64,000 bases of DNA from JALYXV01 sp963791545 (GTDB taxonomy: Bacteria > Actinomycetota > Acidimicrobiia > Acidimicrobiales > Palsa-688): the NCBI GenBank assembly GCA_963791545.1, contig CAWBSR010000015.1, positions 930,001-994,000 on the forward strand. Reading direction: 5' to 3'. Positions 57,666 through 64,000 of the stretch are shown here, in pieces. The notes under the pieces were generated by a model. That model made no database searches and was not told the origin of the DNA. It saw nothing but the letters and a program-made list of their open reading frames with translations. Numbering within the stretch: the first letter of the stretch is position 1; each line of letters starts with the position of its first letter. The position numbers and the translations under genes are program-made.

Positions 57666-57935
57666 TTACGCGAGTCTCATAAACATCTTCTCGACGTCGT
57701 CTATGTCGTAGCCGTCACGGGCGGCATCGTCAGGGTGCGCGAGACAGTATGTGAGCCCGGAGGCGACGAGCTTGAATCCTGCCTGGTCCAGCGCCTTGCG
57801 GGCGGCAGAGATCTGAGTAACGACGTCGCGGCACTCTCGCCCGCCGGTGAGCATCTGCTGGATCCCGCGAATCTGACCCTCGACGCGGCGAAGGCGCTGG
57901 AGGAGATCGTCGATCGTGCGCTCGGGCAGTTCCAT
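57666..57935 (-). CDS. CsoR-family regulator, CstR-like (persulfide-sensor pattern)
   Basis: 89 residues of the all-helical CsoR/RcnR family (LQRLRRVEGQIRGIQQMLTG, then CRDVVTQISAARKALDQAGF). Cys35 and Cys64 are 29 residues apart as in CsoR and CstR. The copper-ligand His that lies four residues before the second Cys in CsoR is Gly60 here, so a copper role is unlikely; the two-Cys pattern without His is that of CstR, which senses per- and polysulfides. GAGGAGG precedes the ATG by 5 bp. Divergent from a TauE/SafE gene across a G-rich operator and upstream of the methyltransferase. Confidence 0.85.
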   Translation of the reverse strand: MELPERTIDDLLQRLRRVEGQIRGIQQMLTGGRECRDVVTQISAARKALDQAGFKLVASGLTYCLAHPDDAARDGYDIDDVEKMFMRLA

Positions 57936-57959
57936 GGCCGCCTCCTCGTTTGGCCTCAG

Positions 57960-57980
57960 TATACCGTAGGGGGTAGGGTA
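57960..57980. promoter_or_regulatory. G-tract operator between CstR-like and TauE genes
   Basis: TATACCGTAGGGGGTA (57960-57975), with an extra GGGTA following, has TACC and GGTA ends flanking a G-run, the usual form of CsoR-family operators. It lies between the divergent genes, 25 bp from the regulator ATG and 54 bp from the tauE ATG, so it can control both directions. Confidence 0.65.
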
Positions 57981-58033
57981 GTGAGTCTAGCAGGGGAGAG
58001 GAGTGCGATGGTCCGGCGCCACAGGAGCTGCTA

Positions 58034-58786
58034 ATGCCTCCGTGGTGGGAGGTCACGTCGGCCGGTCTGGTCGTCGGCGTGCTGTTCGGGTTGTTCGGTG
58101 TGGGGGGCTCCAGCTTCGCCACTCCGGCGCTCGGCCTGCTCGGCGTCCCGGGCCTGGTGGCGGTGGCGGCGCCCCTCCCGGCGACGATTCCGGCCGCCGT
58201 GGTTGGCATGGTGGCGTATGTACGGCGCCACCAGGTGGAGTGGCCGGTAGCGCGCTGGTCGATCTATGGCGGAGTCCCTGGGACGATCATTGGAGCGCTC
58301 CTTTCGCAGTATGTCGGTGGCAGGCCGCTGCTCATCGCCTCCGGTGTGGTGCTGGCCGCGGTCGGTGTGCGCATACTGCTGCCACTGCCCGAAAGCCGCC
58401 TCGCCGGGCTGGCGCGCCGCCGCGGTGCAGTGGTGGTTCCCGCCGCTGCCGCGATCGGGCTGCTCACCGGGCTGTTGGCCAACGGCGGCGGCTTCCTGCT
58501 CGTACCGCTGTTCGTGGTGGTCCTCGGCTTGACGATGCCCGAGTCAGCCGGAACGAGCCTCGTCGTGATCGCCGTGCTTTCGGTGCCCACCTTGGCGACC
58601 CATTGGGCTCTCGGCCACATTGACTGGTCCGTCGCCGCCGCCTTCGCCGCGGGGGCCATACCTGGAGCGGCCGCCGGATCGCGCCTGGCACAACGCTTAC
58701 CCGCCCGAGCAATGAAACGGGGCTTCGGTGTCCTGCTGATCGCCTTCGCCATCTACTTCGTCACCCGACAGATCCTGAACCCGTGA
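58034..58786 (+). CDS. TauE/SafE-family sulfite/anion exporter
   Basis: 250 residues with about eight hydrophobic helices in two similar halves: GLVVGVLFGLFGVGGSSFATPAL and later IGLLTGLLANGGGFLLVPLFVV, the paired Gly-rich motifs of the TauE/SafE family. Members export sulfite, sulfoacetate or related sulfur anions and are found in CstR regulons. ATG at 58034 with AGGAG upstream. Divergent from the CstR-like regulator. Confidence 0.9.
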   Translation: MPPWWEVTSAGLVVGVLFGLFGVGGSSFATPALGLLGVPGLVAVAAPLPATIPAAVVGMVAYVRRHQVEWPVARWSIYGGVPGTIIGALLSQYVGGRPLLIASGVVLAAVGVRILLPLPESRLAGLARRRGAVVVPAAAAIGLLTGLLANGGGFLLVPLFVVVLGLTMPESAGTSLVVIAVLSVPTLATHWALGHIDWSVAAAFAAGAIPGAAAGSRLAQRLPARAMKRGFGVLLIAFAIYFVTRQILNP

Positions 58787-58878
58787 CTCAAGCGACCAGC
58801 TGCCCTCACGTAACACCCGCATGAACGCCATTGACACGCTGGCACCTACTACTGGAGGCCACCACCAATACCCCACGC

Positions 58879-59115
58879 CTACGCTTCGGGAAGAGCAGCG
58901 AAATCACGCTTGGCCTGCCGGTACCAACCCATGCCTTTGACAGGGTTCTTCCAGCGGCCCTTCATCTCCTTCAAGGCACTTTCATGTCCGGTGTCACCGT
59001 TGGCGACCACTTCTTTGAGGTGTCGATCGTGTGCCTTTATGACCTCGTCTGCGGTCATGCCCTCGTGCGCATGGTCGCAGGGGCCGCCCAGTTGTTGACA
59101 TGTCATTGCCTTCAT
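58879..59115 (-). CDS. DUF1059 family small protein
   Basis: 78 residues from ATG 59115, with the DUF1059 pattern MTCQQLGGPCDHAHEGMTADEVIKAHDRHLKEV. The paired Cys and the His may bind metal; no function is established. It follows the ECF41-like sigma factor gene by 51 bp on the same strand and is probably co-transcribed. Confidence 0.78.
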   Translation of the reverse strand: MKAMTCQQLGGPCDHAHEGMTADEVIKAHDRHLKEVVANGDTGHESALKEMKGRWKNPVKGMGWYRQAKRDFAALPEA

Positions 59116-59166
59116 GATGCTCACTCCATTCACTTGGCGGACCAACTGGTCCCTGTGCATCAGCTC

Positions 59167-60012
59167 TCAGGCTTTGGCCCGAGTGCGGACTACATTCATC
59201 GTCGCCAGCACGTCCGGGTCGGCAATCAGCTCGATCTCGCGCACCCGACTCGACTCGACATGGAATGCGAATGCCACCTTGACCTCCCCGGCGTGGATCC
59301 AGGCGGCGCCGAGCTCACCGTCGATGGTGACAGGCGCGGCACCCCGGACGCCGTCGAAACGGGCGGCCACCGCGGCTGCTCCTTCGTATACGGGATCCGT
59401 TCCCATCCTCTGTCCGACCAGGTCGGCACGCATGACCGCGTCGGGCGCGAGGAGCAACAACAGGGTGGCCAGATCCCCACCGCGGGCTGCGGTAAGGAAC
59501 GCCTCGACGACACGGCGGCTCTCGGCGCGCGCGACCTGCGAGGCGACCGGTTCCGGCTCACCTCGCACCTTGCGCCGCGCCCGGCTCGCCAGCTGGCGCA
59601 CCGCGGTACCCGAGCGACCCATGACAGCGCTCACCTCATCGAATGGATACCCGAAGACGTCGTGTAATACGAACGCGGCCCTCTCGGCCGGCGCCAACGC
59701 GTCGAGGACAACCTGCATCGCGTCGCCCATCCTCTCGGCGAGCACCGCGTCGGCCTCCGGGTCAATCGGAGCCGAGTCGGCGGTGCCCTCAGCTTCGCCC
59801 AACGACCTGGTCCGTCGCTTGCGCAGCTGGTCAAGGCACAACCTGGTCACGACCGTCGTCAGCCAAGCAGGCAGGTCGTCGATGCCGTCGGTACGGGAGA
59901 GCCGAAGCCACGTCTCCTGCAGCACGTCCTCCGCGTCGGAATCCGAACCCAGTATCCGAGTGGCAATCGCAGTCAGCCGGGGCCGCTCGGCCTCGAAGTC
60001 AGTCACTTCCAT
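59167..60012 (-). CDS. ECF41/SigJ-like sigma factor with SnoaL-like C-terminus
   Basis: About 281 residues. Region 2 is FEAERPRLTAIATRILGSDSDAEDVLQETWLRL, region 4 LAPAERAAFVLHDVFGYPFDEVSAVMGRSGTAVRQLASRARRKV; the C-terminal 110 residues form a SnoaL-like domain (VVEAFLTAARGGDLATLLLLLAPDAV) that replaces an anti-sigma factor in ECF41. The final motif is ADPDVLATMN in place of the usual NPDKL-type signature. ATG 60012 is used, with GTG 60021 as alternative. The gene usually beside ECF41 (a carboxymuconolactone decarboxylase or oxidoreductase) is absent. Confidence 0.88.
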   Translation of the reverse strand: MEVTDFEAERPRLTAIATRILGSDSDAEDVLQETWLRLSRTDGIDDLPAWLTTVVTRLCLDQLRKRRTRSLGEAEGTADSAPIDPEADAVLAERMGDAMQVVLDALAPAERAAFVLHDVFGYPFDEVSAVMGRSGTAVRQLASRARRKVRGEPEPVASQVARAESRRVVEAFLTAARGGDLATLLLLLAPDAVMRADLVGQRMGTDPVYEGAAAVAARFDGVRGAAPVTIDGELGAAWIHAGEVKVAFAFHVESSRVREIELIADPDVLATMNVVRTRAKA

Positions 60013-60196
60013 CGTGGTCACATCATCTTGACGTAGGCGGCCCCCGGAATGTGACAGCCAAGCTTGTTGTCACATTCGGCCCCTTGAGTAGTCAATCAGC
60101 ATGAACATCTCGCACCCGACTGCGGCTGCCGTTCCGCAACGACCTGTTGTATGCGTGCCCAGCTCAGAACGTTGAGATCCATCTTCTCTCTCCGCT

Positions 60197-60263
60197 TTGA
60201 ACGTGTTCAAGTCAGACTTTGGGCTCTGAGCGGCCCCCTGTAAGAACTTTCTGAACACGTTCA
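60197..60263. promoter_or_regulatory. Two TGAAC-type palindromes in the sigma factor/RibD intergenic region
   Basis: TTGAACGTGTTCAA (60197-60210) and TGAACACGTTCA (60252-60263) share TGAAC...GTTCA half-sites; the cores are reverse complements of each other with centres 54 bp apart. They lie in the 487-bp gap between the sigma factor gene and the RibD-C gene (60012-60499) and are candidate repressor sites. The rest of this gap shows nothing supportable. Confidence 0.45.
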
Positions 60264-60498
60264 ACGAGACTCTGCTGGGCGCCTACCAGGTCTCACCAGC
60301 GCTCTCCCAACCCAGGACCGGCAGAACCGGTATCCCCGAACTACCTCCTCCGCGGCGAGGCATTGACCTCGATCGCAGGCTCTAGGACGCTCGATCCGTG
60401 CTCCGTTCTGGCGTGGGGCTGATCTCGCGTGTGGGAATGTGGGTCTACACCTGATTACATTCTGCCTAGCACCGTCACGCGGGTGGTCGAGGAGCGGC

Positions 60499-61059
60499 AT
60501 GGCCAAGCTGATTTACGTGGCGAACGTGTCCCTCGACGGCTACATCGAGGACGCCCACGGCGGGTTCCAATGGACCACACCCAGTGACGAGGTTTTCACC
60601 TTCATCACCGACCTTGTGCGCCCCGTCGGTACCTACCTCTATGGACGGCGCATGTACGAGACGATGGCCGTATGGGAGACCGACCCCGCCTTAGCCGCCC
60701 AGTCCGAACTCAGGGCGGACTTCGCGAAGGTGTGGCAAGCGGCTAACAAAAGCGTGTACTCCACGACGCTGGCAGGAGTCTCGACCGCCAACACGCGGCT
60801 CGAGCGCAGCTTTGACCCCGATTCGGTCCGCGAGATGAAGGCGTCCGCGGCCCGCGATTTGACCGTCGGTGGGCCGACCCTCGCGGCGCACGCGTTCAAC
60901 GCAGGCCTCGTCGATGAGTGCCAGCTCTTCGTTTGCCCGGTGCTCGTCGGTGAAGGAAAGGCCGCATTCCCCCGCGACGCCCGGATCCAGTTGGACCTTC
61001 TGGAGGAGCACCGGTTCGCCAGCGGTGTCGTGAACCTCCACTACCGCGTCCAGAGCTGA
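60499..61059 (+). CDS. RibD C-terminal/dihydrofolate reductase-like protein
   Basis: 186 residues of the RibD-C family: LIYVANVSLDGYIEDAHGGFQW, YLYGRRMYETMAVWE, SVYSTTLAGVSTANTRL, LTVGGPTLAAHAFNAGLVDEC and CPVLVGEGKAAFP. Likely an NAD(P)H-dependent reductase of unknown substrate; the second such gene of the window. ATG at 60499 with GAGGAG upstream. Confidence 0.87.
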   Translation: MAKLIYVANVSLDGYIEDAHGGFQWTTPSDEVFTFITDLVRPVGTYLYGRRMYETMAVWETDPALAAQSELRADFAKVWQAANKSVYSTTLAGVSTANTRLERSFDPDSVREMKASAARDLTVGGPTLAAHAFNAGLVDECQLFVCPVLVGEGKAAFPRDARIQLDLLEEHRFASGVVNLHYRVQS

Positions 61060-61077
61060 CGTGTGATGCGGGGCGAA

Positions 61078-61864
61078 TCACTGCACAGGCATGGGGCAAG
61101 GATCTCGGCATGCCGCCGTGGGTGGAGGGGTCCCCTGGGTCTCGAGGAGGGAGCCGAACTCCTCGATGTTGAGCAGCTCGTCTCGGACCCGGCCGTTGAA
61201 GGACTCTACGAACGGGTTCTCCCAGGGGGATCCGGGCTCGAGGTACATCGTCGCCGTACCGGACAGCCGGCACCATTCCCGCAACGCCCAGGCGATGAGT
61301 TCAGGCCCGTTATCGATACGCAGGAAGGTCGGGCGTCCCGCGCTCGGCCACGAGGGTTTCGATGGTGGCTACCAGTTGGTCGGCATCGCAGGAGCGCCCG
61401 ACGGGCATGGCCAACGCCTCCCCGGTGTGCTCGTCGACGACGTTGAGCAACTTGATGCGGCGCCGGTGGCGAATCTCGTCGAAGACGAAGTCCAACGCCC
61501 ACACGTGGTTGGGCCGCTGCGCCCGGAACAACTCCTGGCCGGGTTCGGGCCGGTGACGTTTGCGGCGGACGGTGACCGGCCGGCCCAGCCCCTCGTCGCG
61601 CCACAGGCGTTGAATACGCTTGCGGTTGACGGCGAAGCCCTCCCGGCGCACGATGGTGTGCGCCATCTTCCAACCCCAACGGGGATGATCCCGGGCCAGC
61701 TGACGCACCGGCGGCGCAGCTTGTCCTCCACCTCCGGCCGCGGTCTCGCGGACAGGCGCTGGGTGGAGCGGTGCTGGCCGGCCAGCCTGCAGGCCCGGCG
61801 CTCGGAGACCCCGAAACGGACGATCAGGACCGCCACGGCCCCGACGGCGACGTTCCGGGGTCAA
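61078..61864 (-). mobile_element. Decayed IS3-family transposase (OrfB-like)
   Basis: Minus-strand frames together give an IS3-type integrase: FGVSERRACRLAGQHRSTQR, then MAHTIVRREGFAVNRKRIQR with LWRDEGLGRP, the first catalytic Asp in VWALDFVFDE, the second in FLRIDNGPELIAW in another frame, and the catalytic Glu in ENPFVESFNGRVRDELLN. At least two frameshifts break it and both ends are truncated; no terminal inverted repeats or target duplication are apparent. It abuts the L,D-transpeptidase stop at 61871 without damaging that gene. Confidence 0.75.
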
Positions 61865-61870
61865 GAGTTT

Positions 61871-62782
61871 CTAGAGGATCACGTCAACCGGTGTGCCAAC
61901 GGGGACAGCCAAGAGGGCATTGATCGTGGCAGCGCCGACTCGGACGCAACCGTGCGAGGAAGCAACGCCTCGGGTGGAAGCGGGATCGGAAGGATAGGCG
62001 TGAATGCCGACGGTCCCGTTGCCACCGTCGAACTCGGTGAAGACGTTCGAGTGGGTACCAAGGACGAGCACGGTCGGTCCGTAGATGTAACGCTGACGTG
62101 CTGGCGTGTTGACGATGGCGTCGACGAACGTCGCCCCGAGCGGGGTCGGCCACTGGGGCCGGCCGACACCGACCGGGGCGGAGTACACCTGGTTGGCCCC
62201 TTGGTAGAGGGTCAGGCTGCGCTGGCAGACAGAGATGACGATGTGGAACGCCGTCGAGCTCACCGTGACGTCGCCGCTGGGTACCCACGCGGTCGAACCA
62301 TTGGGCCGGCTGTTGAGGGCGATTTCGACCCAGCCGTTGGCCTGGCCGAGCACGGGACGGCTCGACGGGCCACCCCACGGCGCCTGCAGATGACCGACGG
62401 CGCCCCCACCGGGTGAGGCCGAGTAGGCCAGGTTGGGACGGTTAGGGGTGGCCAGCTCGGTCAGCCCCGAGGTCGGGGAAAAAGACGACGGCACGCAGTA
62501 CGGGGGAGTCGCCGGGGCCGCCGTGGGGGTCGGCAGCAACGTGGTGGGGGCCGTGGCCGGGGACGTGGTCGTGTCGTTGATCGGCGGCACGAGCGTGTCG
62601 ACCGTCATCGGAGCGGGAATCGTCGTGACCGCACCAGGGATCTGCTGGACCGGGGTCTGCGAGAGCAACGCCGCGCCAAGCAGTATCAGTGCCACTACGC
62701 CTGCCAAGGCGGCCCACAGACCCTTCAACCTAGAGATTCCGGCCTCCCCTACGCTTGTGTGATCATTGCCACTCTCAACCAT
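61871..62782 (-). CDS. Membrane-anchored L,D-transpeptidase
   Basis: 303 residues: an N-terminal membrane anchor (LWAALAGVVALILLGAALL), a Thr/Pro linker, a small domain with SH3-like spacing (GWVEIALNSRPNGSTAWVPSGDV), and a YkuD catalytic domain with HAYPSDPASTRGVASSHGCVRVG, the Cys being the nucleophile. It crosslinks or modifies peptidoglycan outside the membrane. ATG or GTG near 62782. The IS3 remnant lies immediately downstream. 62783-63047 holds nothing supportable. Confidence 0.88.
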   Translation of the reverse strand: MVESGNDHTSVGEAGISRLKGLWAALAGVVALILLGAALLSQTPVQQIPGAVTTIPAPMTVDTLVPPINDTTTSPATAPTTLLPTPTAAPATPPYCVPSSFSPTSGLTELATPNRPNLAYSASPGGGAVGHLQAPWGGPSSRPVLGQANGWVEIALNSRPNGSTAWVPSGDVTVSSTAFHIVISVCQRSLTLYQGANQVYSAPVGVGRPQWPTPLGATFVDAIVNTPARQRYIYGPTVLVLGTHSNVFTEFDGGNGTVGIHAYPSDPASTRGVASSHGCVRVGAATINALLAVPVGTPVDVIL

Positions 62783-63047
62783 TCTGCAGTACCCACATCT
62801 GGCTCAACGGAACCGGTTTCCGTTCTGGTCTACGAAGGCTGAGCGAGTTCGTCGATAAGGCTTTTGATTGCCAACGGGATGGGACGCGCGCCCCGACCGG
62901 CCGGTACCGCTGATGGCCGGCGCCGCCGCGTTCGGGCGACTGTGCATCTGCTGGCCGCCGCCATCCTAGGGGGGCCGAGACTTGTCCTCGATGAGCGCCG
63001 TCCTGGCCGACACCGCCTAACGTCGGCTGGCGGCTGATGGCCCGGCC

Positions 63048-63770
63048 TCACTTCAGGTGCCGGGCGAAGAACCGGTCCCCGTCGTCGACCTCGAACCAGG
63101 GGGTGCCGGCGTGGCCGCCCAGATTGGCGTGCAGCGTCTTCTCCTTGGTGCCAAAGGCGTCGAACAGGTCCAGGGCCAGCTGCCGGTCGTTTTCTTCGTC
63201 GTCCCACTGCAGCAGGAACTGCAGCGGAATGGTGACCTGCCGGGCCTCTTCGCGCTGGGCGCGGGGCACGAAACCCCCCGCGAAGAAACCGGCGGCTGCG
63301 ATCCGCGGTTCGACTACCGCCAGCCGAATGCCGATGGCGGTCATCCCCGAGTACCCGACTGGGCCGCCGATCTCGGGCAGCGAAAGGAGGGCGTCCAGGG
63401 TGGTACGCCATTCCGGGACCGCCTGTTCGACCAGCGGGACGATGAAGGACTCGAAGATCTCGTCGACCGACTCGCCGGCCGCCATCGCCCGGCGGAGGTC
63501 GGCGCGGGCCTGCTCGTCGACGGCGGAACGGGGCCGGTCACCGTGCCCAGGGTGGTCGATGGCCGCCACCGCGAAGCCGTACTCCGCCGCAGAGTGCCGG
63601 GCCCGGGCCACCAGCCGCGATTCCCGCTTGTGCAAGCCGCCGTTGTGCCCGAACAGGATCAGCGGGGCAGGTGCGGATCCAGACGTCCACAGGATGCCGG
63701 GGATCTCGCCCAGGGTGAATTCGCGTTCGAGAATGCCACCGTCGAGACGCTGTTCAGAAATGAATCGCAT
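63048..63770 (-). CDS. Alpha/beta hydrolase
   Basis: 240 residues: oxyanion region LILFGHNGGLHKRE, AAIDHPGHGDRPRS, nucleophile Ser in GYSGMTAIG, an acidic segment in LLQWDDEEND and a late His in LGGHAG or RHLK. The pattern is that of dienelactone hydrolase/esterase-type enzymes; the substrate is unknown. ATG at 63770. The remaining 63771-64000 holds nothing I can support. Confidence 0.8.
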   Translation of the reverse strand: MRFISEQRLDGGILEREFTLGEIPGILWTSGSAPAPLILFGHNGGLHKRESRLVARARHSAAEYGFAVAAIDHPGHGDRPRSAVDEQARADLRRAMAAGESVDEIFESFIVPLVEQAVPEWRTTLDALLSLPEIGGPVGYSGMTAIGIRLAVVEPRIAAAGFFAGGFVPRAQREEARQVTIPLQFLLQWDDEENDRQLALDLFDAFGTKEKTLHANLGGHAGTPWFEVDDGDRFFARHLK

Positions 63771-64000
63771 GGTCGTGCCTTTCGGGAGTGCTATTGAACG
63801 GCGCTCCCGGACGACCTATCGCCCGACCGTAACCCCGGAGGAGAGCACCAATGTCGATACTGCGCTCACCGGTACCACCTCCTCGTTCTCTCGCACGGCC
63901 TCCGCAAACTAGCAGTAGTCCTTGTGGGCCGCCGACAGGTTTTTGCGGGGGCTCCGTGGGCCGCGAGTCCTGGTCGACCGGATTGGACGATTGCGCGAGC

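Noticed and set aside
63037..63912. 291-codon plus-strand frame opposite the last hydrolase.
   Set aside because: Ser/Arg-rich antisense frame; the minus strand has the hydrolase motifs.

Overview
The window is a high-GC chromosome fragment from an actinobacterium. The strongest clue is the gene order gcvH - garA-type FHA protein - MerR - hpt - DUF151 nuclease - MerR, which closely follows the Rv1826-Rv1830 neighbourhood of mycobacteria. A polyphosphate glucokinase, an F420-type nitroreductase family protein, a furA-katG pair and secreted proteins with Thr/Pro/Val linkers agree. Glycine decarboxylase is split into two subunits (gcvPA/gcvPB), unlike the single-chain mycobacterial enzyme, which points to a deeper branch such as Acidimicrobiia. 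That placement is inference. I see no rRNA, tRNA or CRISPR array.

Layout. 1-8.3 kb: glycine cleavage and carbon/nitrogen control genes, nearly all on the plus strand and tightly packed, with ATGA-type overlaps in gcvT-gcvPA-gcvPB. 8.3-12.5 kb: a small membrane protein, an alpha/beta hydrolase coupled to kynureninase, and a thiolase behind a palindromic site. 12.5-20.5 kb: a secreted HEYAE-motif protein, DUF4383 and MFS membrane proteins, a PGM1-type ATP-grasp ligase and small domain proteins. 20.5-25 kb: an ArsR/SRPBCC pair divergent from a lone clpP across two near-identical operators, then an LPXTG surface protein with five Cys-x14-Cys repeats coupled to an L,D-transpeptidase. 25-32.6 kb: F420-type protein, ppgK, a formate/nitrite-type channel, hrpB, an S4 protein and rsgA. 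32.7-36.2 kb: a zinc ABC importer with its Zur repressor. 36.3-43 kb: a HemK-like methyltransferase, an aldose epimerase, a three-gene PRC-barrel operon that starts with a 41-residue membrane peptide, and furA-katG closed by a long hairpin.

43-56 kb is different. Intact genes (FAD monooxygenase, FkbM methyltransferase, SMP-30, RibD-C, DinB) are mixed with many broken ones: a methyltransferase with four lesions, a kelch/FG-GAP surface protein split by glycan-type gene fragments, a frameshifted alcohol dehydrogenase and an ABC ATPase fragment. It looks like a plastic region under decay.

55-58.8 kb holds the most interesting signal. Two minus-strand genes, an NTF2/SnoaL-like protein and a class I SAM methyltransferase, are each interrupted by a single in-frame TGA, and the reading frame makes sense on both sides. 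In both, a hairpin with the same GGUC tetraloop starts its loop 19 or 20 nt after the UGA, the arrangement expected of a bacterial SECIS element. Both are therefore candidate selenoprotein genes. The methyltransferase lies directly downstream of a CsoR-family regulator whose ligand pattern is that of the persulfide sensor CstR, which is divergent from a TauE/SafE exporter across a G-rich operator. Together they suggest a sulfur/selenium-linked module. The remaining 5 kb carries an ECF41-like sigma factor with a DUF1059 partner, a RibD-C protein, a decayed IS3-type transposase, a second L,D-transpeptidase and a hydrolase.
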